Below are positions 1 to 5,395 of a stretch of 11,646 bases of DNA, one piece after another (within the stretch, counting starts at the first letter, position 1; the number at the start of each line of letters is the position of its first letter). The notes under the pieces are model-generated. The model was not told the DNA's origin, did no database searches, and saw nothing but the letters and a program-made list of their open reading frames with translations. Both the position numbers and the translations under genes were made by a program. Origin of the DNA: an uncultured Parabacteroides sp. Its GTDB lineage: Bacteria; Bacteroidota; Bacteroidia; Bacteroidales; Tannerellaceae. The stretch lies in the NCBI GenBank assembly GCA_900547435.1, contig URGO01000103.1:1-11646 (forward strand), given 5' to 3'.

Positions 1-143
1 CCGGTTGTAACAAGTGTTTCGCAAGCTACTTACGAGCTCTTGTCATAAGCCAAGAACTCATCCAGCAAAGCATCCGATATTTGGTCGGCTACTTTATCGG
101 GGTGTCCTTCTGACACCGATTCGGAGGTAAATAAATAACTCAT
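1..143 (-). pseudogene. metK: metK 5' end (S-adenosylmethionine synthetase), partial, with in-frame TAA
   Basis: Reading the minus strand from the ATG at 143-141 gives MSYLFTSESVSEGHPDKVAD, then QISDALLDEFLAYDKSS. This is the highly conserved N-terminus of methionine adenosyltransferase, which makes S-adenosylmethionine from methionine and ATP in the cytoplasm. It includes the GHPDK motif (residues 13-17) that carries an active-site histidine. Codon 38 (32-30) is TAA. The same frame continues beyond it with VACETLVTTG, the expected continuation of MetK, so the reading frame is intact and only this codon is wrong; family members usually have Lys here, and AAA to TAA is one base. The gene runs off the left edge. 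I type it as a pseudogene because of the stop, but a sequence error is at least as likely because metK is normally essential. Identity is very secure; the disruption is seen directly. Confidence 0.88.
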
Positions 144-183
144 TTCTTTAAATGAATAATTAAAAATGAAAAATTATAACAAT

Positions 184-210
184 GGATGAGAAACATTCCG
201 TCCTCATACC
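184..210 (-). promoter_or_regulatory. hairpin in the metK leader, possible attenuator
   Basis: On the minus strand GGTATGAG (210-203) can pair with CTCATCC (190-184), giving a 7-bp stem with one bulged base and a 12-base loop. The sequence after it (183-160) is rich in T, as in an intrinsic terminator, and lies just upstream of the metK start codon. This could be a weak attenuator or only a chance fold; I see no alternative antiterminator structure and do not recognise a known riboswitch. Confidence 0.25.
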
Positions 211-337
211 CGTTCTTTCGACTGATAACTGGTTGCGTGAAGTAGAATGATTGCCGGATGGCATTAAAGGAGATATGTTTTTAGCATTTTTTCCTGTGGT
301 TGCAAGCAATACAAATCTATCCACGTCAAATCGGGTG

Positions 338-345
338 CAAAGATA
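338..345 (-). promoter_or_regulatory. Bacteroidota -7 promoter element for metK
   Basis: The minus strand reads TATCTTTG, a perfect match to the Bacteroidota primary-sigma -7 consensus TAnnTTTG. No convincing TTTG -33 element is seen 19-21 bases upstream. Transcription would start near 331 and give metK a leader of about 190 nt. It lies immediately downstream of the stop codon of the small ORF at 350-532, so metK probably has its own promoter rather than depending on the folK transcript. Confidence 0.6.
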
Positions 346-349
346 ATAC

Positions 350-532
350 TTATTTTTTTCTTTGCGTATTCCGAAGAGCTTTTTTTAATTTAAATCCTGC
401 ACGCATCTTAGCGGCACCGGATCCATGTGTCCCACGCAAGAAATCGGCAAGTTTGGGCTTCCCGTCTTTTTCTGCCTTAGCTTTCTTAAATACCTGACCC
501 TTTCCGGTCATGGCACGTTCTATCTCGTTCAT
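350..532 (-). CDS. small basic hypothetical protein (60 aa)
   Basis: I do not recognise this family. Starting at the ATG at 532-530 the product is 60 residues, very rich in Lys and Arg, with no hydrophobic segment and no cysteines. It begins MNEIERAMTGKGQVFKKAKA and ends with a basic tail, so nucleic-acid or ribosome binding is conceivable but only a guess. The frame is open 21 codons further upstream (to 595), but that stretch is made of the 9-bp GGAGTTA repeats and encodes a low-complexity LTPLTSLTPLTP string, so the later start is preferred. It lies between folK and the metK promoter on the same strand. Codon use resembles its neighbours. It may be a real small gene or a chance open frame. 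Confidence 0.45.
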   Translation of the reverse strand: MNEIERAMTGKGQVFKKAKAEKDGKPKLADFLRGTHGSGAAKMRAGFKLKKALRNTQRKK

Positions 533-552
533 TTTTTTATGGTTATTTTTTT

Positions 553-667
553 TAGGAGTTAGAGGAGTTAAAGAAGTTAAAGGAGTTAGAGCCAAATGTC
601 TTGGATAGTATAAACAGAGTGTATCGGCTTTAACTCCTATAACTCCTACTAACTCCTCTAACTCCTA
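553..667. repeat. inverted pair of 9-bp tandem repeats (AGGAGTTAG type)
   Basis: Four near-identical 9-bp units of the type AGGAGTTAG/A fill 554-589. Four units containing the complementary AACTCCT lie at 632-638, 641-647, 651-657 and 660-666. The two arrays are in opposite orientation, about 40 bases apart, and could fold into a long hairpin in RNA or as a cruciform. The right arm overlaps the stop codon of folK (665-667). Neither flank has a T-run placed for an intrinsic terminator on the minus strand. Such short AT-rich repeats between genes are frequent in Bacteroidales; the role is unknown. Confidence 0.7.
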
Positions 668-1129
668 AGTCATTGTTTCCTCAGCTCGTAATTCTTCTAT
701 CGTCTTTCCCAATACCGGATGTTTGACCCACGGAGCTATCTCGGCTAACGGCTGCAACACAAACTGACGTTGGTGCATCAGGGGATGCGGCAGGGTCAAT
801 TCCTCCGTTTGGAGAATCAAATCTTCATAAAGCAACAGGTCAATATCAATCACGCGGTCATGATAGCTACCCTCGCTTTTTCTTGTTCGCCCCAATTCCT
901 GTTCAATACGTTGTGTGGCGTGTAACAACTCTTGAGGAGACATTTCTGTTTCCAAAAGAAGGGCTGCGTTTAAAAATAGATTCTCAGAATCGAATCCCCA
1001 TGGCTCGGTCTCGTAAAAGGAAGAAACTAATAAGACATCACCGCATCGTTCAGCCAACAAAGCGCATGCCATTTCCAGGTTCTCCCTTTTGTTCCCGATA
1101 TTGGTACCTAATCCTAAATAGGCTCTCAT
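665..1129 (-). CDS. folK: 2-amino-4-hydroxy-6-hydroxymethyldihydropteridine pyrophosphokinase (HPPK)
   Basis: HPPK transfers pyrophosphate from ATP to 6-hydroxymethyl-7,8-dihydropterin in cytoplasmic folate synthesis. The 154-residue product has the usual length of a single-domain FolK. Visible motifs are the N-terminal GLGTNIGNKRENL (residues 6-18), YETEPWG (39-45), which contributes to the pterin pocket, the basic segment GRTRKSEGSYHDR (80-92), which matches the ATP-binding loop, and VIDIDLLLY (93-101), with the two Mg-binding aspartates at 95 and 97. It starts 14 bases downstream of the queA stop on the same strand, so co-transcription with queA and truB is likely. The last codons and the TAG stop run into the 9-bp repeat array. 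Complete and apparently functional. Confidence 0.95.
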   Translation of the reverse strand: MRAYLGLGTNIGNKRENLEMACALLAERCGDVLLVSSFYETEPWGFDSENLFLNAALLLETEMSPQELLHATQRIEQELGRTRKSEGSYHDRVIDIDLLLYEDLILQTEELTLPHPLMHQRQFVLQPLAEIAPWVKHPVLGKTIEELRAEETMT

Positions 1130-1143
1130 AGAAAATGAGAATA

Positions 1144-2193
1144 TTACAATATGAGCATTGCGTCTCCGTAAGCTCCAAATTTATAGCCCTCTTTTAAAGC
1201 AACATCGTATGCCTCCATGATTAAATCATATCCGCCGAATGAGGCGGTCATCATTAATAATGTAGACAATGGCATGTGGAAATTGGTTATCATGCTGGTT
1301 GCTAAACTGAAATCGTAAGGAGGGAAAATAAACTTGTTTGTCCATCCTTCAAATTCCTTCAAATGTCCGTCTGTACTGACTGCTGTTTCTACGGCACGCA
1401 TTACAGATGTTCCTACGGCACAGACCTGATGTCCTGCATCTTTTGCCGCATTGACGGTTTCTACCACATCCGCGTTCACAAACATCTGTTCGGAGTCCAT
1501 TTTGTGTTTGGTCAGATCTTCTACGTCGATTTCACGGAAATTGCCCAGCCCGCAATGTAAAGTAAGAAATGCGAAACGGCAATCTTTTATCTCAAGCCGC
1601 TTCATCAATTCCCGACTGAAGTGCAGACCTGCGGCCGGGGCAACAACTGCGCCCTCTTCGGTAGCGAAGATATTCTGGTAACGGTCTTCATCATCCGGCT
1701 CAACCTCACGGTTAATGTATTTAGGAAGCGGGGTTTCGCCTAAAGCGTATAAGGCTTTTTTAAACGTATCGTGGTCACCATCGTATAAGAAGCGCAAGGT
1801 GCGTCCGCGCGAAGTGGTATTATCTATAACCTCAGCCACCATGGAGTCGTCTTCTCCGAAATACAGCTTGTTGCCGATGCGGATTTTTCGGGCCGGATCT
1901 ACCAGTACATCCCACAGGCGCAACTCTTCGTTCAACTCGCGCAACAGGAATACTTCGATGCGGGCTCCGGTCTTTTCTTTGTTTCCGTACAAACGAGCCG
2001 GGAATACTTTGGTGTTATTGAAAATGAATGTATCCCCTTCGTTAAAGTATTCCAGAATTTCCTTGAAGATTTTGTGCTCAATCTGTCCAGTTTTACGGTG
2101 GACAACCATTAATCTGGATTCATCCCTATTCTTGGCCGGATATAAAGCAATCTGTCCCTCCGGCAAATTAAATTTGAATTTGGAAAGCTTCAT
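1144..2193 (-). CDS. queA: S-adenosylmethionine:tRNA ribosyltransferase-isomerase
   Basis: QueA transfers and rearranges the ribosyl group of S-adenosylmethionine onto 7-deazaguanine at the wobble position of tRNA, forming epoxyqueuosine. The 349-residue product spans the full family length. Conserved features are FNNTKVFPARL (58-68), GETPLPKYI (152-160), AAGLHF (187-192), the NFHMPLSTLLMM block (304-315) and the C-terminal YGDAML (342-347). The start ATG at 2193-2191 gives the standard N-terminus (MKLSKFKFNLPEGQIALYPA). It lies about 40 bases downstream of truB and 14 bases upstream of folK, grouping two tRNA-modification enzymes in one probable transcript. The enzyme consumes the product of MetK, whose gene lies 2 kb further down the same strand. 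No defect seen. Confidence 0.96.
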   Translation of the reverse strand: MKLSKFKFNLPEGQIALYPAKNRDESRLMVVHRKTGQIEHKIFKEILEYFNEGDTFIFNNTKVFPARLYGNKEKTGARIEVFLLRELNEELRLWDVLVDPARKIRIGNKLYFGEDDSMVAEVIDNTTSRGRTLRFLYDGDHDTFKKALYALGETPLPKYINREVEPDDEDRYQNIFATEEGAVVAPAAGLHFSRELMKRLEIKDCRFAFLTLHCGLGNFREIDVEDLTKHKMDSEQMFVNADVVETVNAAKDAGHQVCAVGTSVMRAVETAVSTDGHLKEFEGWTNKFIFPPYDFSLATSMITNFHMPLSTLLMMTASFGGYDLIMEAYDVALKEGYKFGAYGDAMLIL

Positions 2194-2204
2194 ATTGTAT
2201 TTGT

Positions 2205-2246
2205 TTTTTGATTTTGAATTTAGAAGTTAGAATTTAGAAATTAGAG
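2205..2246. repeat. AT-rich imperfect direct repeats at the queA/truB junction
   Basis: The plus strand holds several imperfect copies of a GAATTTAGAA/GAAGTTAGAA-like word between the queA start and the truB end. The array covers the truB stop codon (2236-2234) and its last sense codons, so the extreme C-terminus of TruB is encoded by repeat sequence. Short degenerate repeats of this kind are common in Bacteroidales gaps; no function is evident. Confidence 0.45.
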
Positions 2247-2935
2247 ATTGGGATTTCTTTATCCAAAAAATCGTCAATATCTTCCGGACTCATGCATTTA
2301 TCCAATGTAATGTCTCCGATGCGTGTCCTTTCCAAGGCAATCAGATGCGCACCGGAGTTCAACGCTATTCCTATATCACGGGCTAAAGCCCGGATGTAGG
2401 TGCCTTTGCTGCAAACCACACGTATTTTTATCAGGGGTAAATCGCATTCCAGCAATTCTATTTCATCAATCACCAATGTTTTTGCTTTCAAGGGGACTTC
2501 TTCGCCGTTACGTGCCAGTTCGTATGCTCTTTTCCCTTCTATTTTGCAAGCTGAAAAGACCGGAGGAACTTGCTCGATCGTTCCGACAAAGCGTTTCAGC
2601 GTTTCTTCTACCAAATCCCTGGTGATATGCTCTGTCGGATAAACCGCGTCAACCTCTTTTTCCAGATCAAAGGAGGGGGTAGTTTCGCCTAACTTTAACG
2701 TTGCGACGTACTCTTTCGTTTGATACTGGAATTCATCGATTCTTTTTGTAGCCTTTCCGGTACAGATTATCATTACTCCCGTGGCTAAAGGATCAAGTGT
2801 CCCGGCATGTCCGACCTTTATCTTTTTTACTTTCAACTTCCGTGACAATTTATACCGGAACTTGTTCACTAAATCGAACGAAGTCCATGTCAACGGTTTG
2901 TTGAAATAAATCACTTCTCCTGCAATGAAATCCAT
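2234..2935 (-). CDS. truB: tRNA pseudouridine(55) synthase
   Basis: TruB isomerises U55 in the T-loop of nearly all tRNAs and also acts as a tRNA chaperone. The 233-residue product has the catalytic motif GHAGTLDPLATGVM (42-55), with the nucleophilic aspartate at D48, as in E. coli. It also has the KxYxA element (around 128-135, CKIEGKRAYELAR) and the CSKGTYIRALARDIG block (179-193) typical of the TruB catalytic domain. It is shorter than E. coli TruB and ends soon after the catalytic domain, without a PUA-like C-terminal domain, as in many Bacteroidota members. The gene starts 3 bases after the uppP stop, and tight spacing indicates one operon with uppP upstream and queA downstream. Confidence 0.96.
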   Translation of the reverse strand: MDFIAGEVIYFNKPLTWTSFDLVNKFRYKLSRKLKVKKIKVGHAGTLDPLATGVMIICTGKATKRIDEFQYQTKEYVATLKLGETTPSFDLEKEVDAVYPTEHITRDLVEETLKRFVGTIEQVPPVFSACKIEGKRAYELARNGEEVPLKAKTLVIDEIELLECDLPLIKIRVVCSKGTYIRALARDIGIALNSGAHLIALERTRIGDITLDKCMSPEDIDDFLDKEIPISNF

Positions 2936-2938
2936 CTT

Positions 2939-3739
2939 TTATCCCATTAACGAATATGCCAAAGTCACGATTCCCGCTATCGCGCAATAAATGGCGAAAT
3001 AAATCAGTTTGCCCTTTTTGACGATATTAATCATCCACTTGCAAGCCAGGCAGCCAGATAAAAATGCCGCAACAAAACCGATTAGGAGTGAAGACGTCGG
3101 GGTATCTCCGGCTATATTTTCACCATTCATCAGTTTTATGCCGTCCAGCAAAGCCTGTCCTAAGATAGGAGGAATCACCATCAAAAAAGAAAATTGGGCC
3201 AATTTTTCCTTCTTGTTGCCCAAAAGCAATCCGGTTGCAATCGTGCTACCTGAGCGGGAAAGTCCCGGCATGACTGCACAAGCCTGAGCCAGTCCGATGA
3301 TAAACGCATCTTTTAACGATAAGTTCTCTTTTTGCCTGGGCTTTGCATAATAGGAAAAAGAGAGCAACAGGGCGGTCAGAAGTAACATGCAGCCTACAAT
3401 CAACAACCCGGAGCCGAAGATGGCCTCCACTTCATCCATAAAGAACACGCCGACAACGCCAACCGGAATCATGGAAACGATAATGTTCAGTACATAGCGT
3501 GTCTCATCGTTCATTTTGAATTGGAACAAGCCTTTGAATATCCAGGCGATTTCTTTCCATAAAACGACCAACGTACTCAGTACGGTCGCTATATGTACCA
3601 GTATCGTGAACGCAAGGCTCTCTTCTCCTTCAATACCAAATAGAGCGGAGCCGATAGCTTAATGTCCGCTGCTGCTTACCGGCAAATACTCTGTCAGTCC
3701 TTGCACGATGCCCAGGACCAATGCTTCCCATCCGTTCAT
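2939..3739 (-). pseudogene. uppP: undecaprenyl-diphosphate phosphatase, interrupted by in-frame TAA at codon 27
   Basis: UppP (BacA) dephosphorylates undecaprenyl diphosphate at the cytoplasmic membrane to recycle the lipid carrier for peptidoglycan and capsule. From the ATG at 3739-3737 the frame reads MNGWEALVLGIVQGLTEYLP then VSSSGH, the first catalytic motif with its glutamate and histidine. Codon 27 (3661-3659) is TAA, where the family has Leu (SSSGHL). The frame then continues without shift as AIGSALFGIEGEESLAFTIL and the rest of a 266-residue multi-spanning protein, including the second motif PGLSRSG (about 158-164, Arg162). A TTA to TAA change explains it. Restarting at TTG (3571) would lack the first catalytic motif and probably be inactive. 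The start overlaps the DUF3098 stop as ATGA, so the two are translationally coupled. Either a real nonsense mutation or a base error. Confidence 0.87.
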
Positions 3740-3975
3740 TTTTCCGTTGTCTTATCTTTGCTGTTTTTCAATATACCTACTATTACGCCTATAAAACCTA
3801 ATACGGTTACAAGCGGAGCGACTACAATACGGCGCGTACTGAATATTTCCGGATTGAATGTCGCATCGTCCGAACCTCCGCCACTCATCAATATAAAACC
3901 AATGATGATTAATACGACTGCACCGGCAATCAGTATAAAATTCTCTTTCCCAAAGGCAAAATCTCTGTTTGACAT
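3736..3975 (-). CDS. DUF3098 family small membrane protein
   Basis: This 79-residue protein has two hydrophobic segments (about 12-30 and 50-69) separated by a short, Gly/Ser/Asp-rich loop with FNPEIFS (40-46), and a charged Lys-rich tail. The sequence and its position directly after ftsX match the DUF3098 family, which is found in Bacteroidota; its function is unknown. Its TGA stop (3738-3736) overlaps the uppP ATG by four bases (ATGA), which points to coupled translation with the undecaprenyl-diphosphate phosphatase. The conserved ftsX-DUF3098-uppP order suggests a role in envelope growth or division, which is inference only. Confidence 0.85.
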   Translation of the reverse strand: MSNRDFAFGKENFILIAGAVVLIIIGFILMSGGGSDDATFNPEIFSTRRIVVAPLVTVLGFIGVIVGILKNSKDKTTEK

Positions 3976-4067
3976 ATTTCTTGTTTTTTGCTATGAATAT
4001 CTCTTTCCGTTTTTCTGTTCTTGAACTTATTTGTTTTTCAGGAATCTGACTTATAAATTCAAAAACA

Positions 4068-4946
4068 TTAAATATAATGTAACCGGTCAAAACTCATCCG
4101 CAAGTATTTATTAACCGATACGGCCGTAGCCAGCATGGGAAGCAAAATCCCCAACAACAGGATGGCTCCGTAAACGATTAATAACGTGGAAATGTCTAAT
4201 ATCTGTATGAAACCGGCTAATTCCATTTGCAAATAATACAACGCGCCGGTCAACATGCAGATGGCAAGGATTGCAGCGAACAGGCCGCTTATCACATTGT
4301 AACGCATGAATGGCGCCCGGATGAATCCGGCGGTCGCACCGACTAACTGCATCGTGTGGATTAAGAATCGTCTGGAATAAATCAGCAGACGGATGGTGTT
4401 GCTGATCAGGACAAATGAAATTACCATCAGAATGGCAACCAGCGAAAGCAGGATAATTCCGATGCGCTCCATATTGCTCTGCACCAGTTCCATCATATCT
4501 TTCCGGTAGAGGAGTTCCGACACGGAGGTGTACGATTTGATTTTATCTTCAATCAGTCGCAAGCTGTCCGGATTGGCGTATTGCGAATGCAGTTTTACTT
4601 CGATGGATGCTTGCAAAGGATTGAATCCGAGGAAAGTTTCGGGATTTTCGCCCAGTTCGTCTTCCAATTCCGCGGCGGCACGTTCTTTCGAAATGTATTC
4701 GGTCGATTTGATGTAAGGCAGTGCTTCCAGGTTCTTTTGCATCTTTTTTACTTCTACATCCTTTAATCCGTCTTTCAAAACGATAGAGAACGACATGTTT
4801 TCTTTTACATATACGGATAGCTTGTTTCCCAGCATACCCATCAGTAGGATAAGCCCTACTAAAAACAATACTAACGCGATGCTAATCACGGAAGTAAAAC
4901 GGGAATGGAAAAACGAAACCGTACCGATGCTTTTGTTCTTAGTCAT
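4068..4946 (-). CDS. ftsX: cell division protein FtsX (permease-like)
   Basis: FtsX is the membrane partner of the ATPase FtsE; the complex transmits a signal across the cytoplasmic membrane to cell-wall hydrolases during division. The 292-residue protein has the family layout. It has a cytoplasmic N-terminus, TM1 (about 19-40), a large extracytoplasmic domain (about 41-160) with the conserved block LGENPETFLGFNPLQASIEV (98-117), then TM2 (162-184), TM3 (218-238) and TM4 (252-276). ftsE is not adjacent, unlike in proteobacteria, so it must lie elsewhere if present. It is the first gene of the probable ftsX-DUF3098-uppP-truB-queA-folK operon. A 5-bp hairpin in the leader (4999-4985) lies upstream of the start. 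A 92-base gap separates it from DUF3098. Confidence 0.93.
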   Translation of the reverse strand: MTKNKSIGTVSFFHSRFTSVISIALVLFLVGLILLMGMLGNKLSVYVKENMSFSIVLKDGLKDVEVKKMQKNLEALPYIKSTEYISKERAAAELEDELGENPETFLGFNPLQASIEVKLHSQYANPDSLRLIEDKIKSYTSVSELLYRKDMMELVQSNMERIGIILLSLVAILMVISFVLISNTIRLLIYSRRFLIHTMQLVGATAGFIRAPFMRYNVISGLFAAILAICMLTGALYYLQMELAGFIQILDISTLLIVYGAILLLGILLPMLATAVSVNKYLRMSFDRLHYI

Positions 4947-5123
4947 TCAGCCTAAAGTTATTTTTTTAGTTTGTAAGTTCATAAGGGGATGATTTCCCCA
5001 AATTTTCTGCAAAAGAACGAATATTTTGCGATATAGCTTCCTATTTTGGTTTATTTAACGAAGAAGATTGTTTCGCTTTCGTGCGCACGACTACTCGTAG
5101 TACCTGGTTGAAAAGCATCCGCC

Positions 5124-5196
5124 CTTTTTCCGGAAAGGATGCGTGCTTTTTCGGAAAAGGAAGTATGCTTTTTCGGAAAAGGGTGTATGCTTTTTT
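5124..5196. repeat. 22-bp tandem repeat, about 3.3 copies
   Basis: Units at 5124-5145, 5146-5167 and 5168-5189 are each exactly 22 bp, starting CTTTTTC(C)GGAAAAGG and ending in GTATG or GCGTG; a partial fourth copy begins at 5190. Each unit contains a near-palindrome (CTTTTTCCGGAAAG type). The first unit is also enclosed by the inverted pair GCATCC (5115-5120) and GGATGC (5137-5142), which can form a hairpin. It lies between the divergent ftsX and htrA genes. It could be a regulator-binding array, a structured leader, or a neutral repeat. Confidence 0.75.
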
Positions 5197-5249
5197 GACC
5201 TGATTGTCATCTTTTCCTGCCATAAGGTCAGTCAATAGAATGTTAAAAA

Positions 5250-5272
5250 GGAACTTTGTATGGCAAAGTACC
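5250..5272. repeat. inverted repeat upstream of htrA
   Basis: ACTTTG (5253-5258) and CAAAGT (5264-5269) are perfectly complementary around a 5-base spacer. The flanking GG (5250-5251) and CC (5271-5272) extend the symmetry past one mismatch. It has no following T-run, so it is not a plain terminator. It might be an operator site or an RNA hairpin; it lies about 125 bases before the htrA start. Confidence 0.35.
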
Positions 5273-5347
5273 GTTAATCCCATAATAGACCTCGTTAAAA
5301 GTGATAAAAAATGAACGCTAAATGAATTACCTGTACATTTTTTGCTA

Positions 5348-5355
5348 TTTCTTTG
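5348..5355 (+). promoter_or_regulatory. possible -7 element for htrA
   Basis: TTTCTTTG matches TAnnTTTG except at the second base. It lies 40 bases before the htrA ATG, which would give a leader of about 35 nt. No -33 TTTG is found at the usual spacing. A stress-responsive ECF sigma promoter would be plausible for an htrA gene, but I cannot recognise one. Confidence 0.3.
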
Positions 5356-5395
5356 TCGTTGTGAAAGTGTTAAAATCGAATGTTAAACTAAAACG

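Larger units (their letters stand above)
4947..5395. other. divergent ftsX/htrA intergenic region
   Basis: About 450 bases between divergent genes. It holds a small hairpin GGGGA/TCCCC at 4985-4999 near ftsX, a weak minus-strand -7 candidate (TTCTTTTG, 5018-5011), a 22-bp tandem repeat (5124-5196), an inverted repeat ACTTTG/CAAAGT (5253-5269), and a weak plus-strand -7 candidate before htrA. An 80-codon open frame on the minus strand (5283-5041) covers the repeats but looks like chance: its product is low-complexity Phe/Lys/Pro sequence generated by the repeat units. I see no convincing gene here. Confidence 0.6.

Noticed and set aside
3571..3573. TTG start for a shortened UppP
   Set aside because: The upstream in-frame sequence from 3739 clearly encodes the missing UppP N-terminus with the first catalytic motif, so the shortened frame is only what remains after the stop.
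30..3661. TAA reassigned to a sense codon
   Set aside because: The two interrupted sites expect different amino acids (Lys and Leu), and TAA also ends genes such as htrA, argB and truB at their expected lengths.
3752..4090. 112-codon minus-strand frame overlapping DUF3098 and the ftsX end
   Set aside because: It is out of frame with both recognised genes and its sequence is a shadow of DUF3098 with no domain features.
5041..5283. 80-codon open frame on the minus strand between ftsX and htrA
   Set aside because: Most of its middle is encoded by the 22-bp repeat and its near-palindromes, giving a low-complexity Phe/Lys/Pro product; no promoter or recognisable family.
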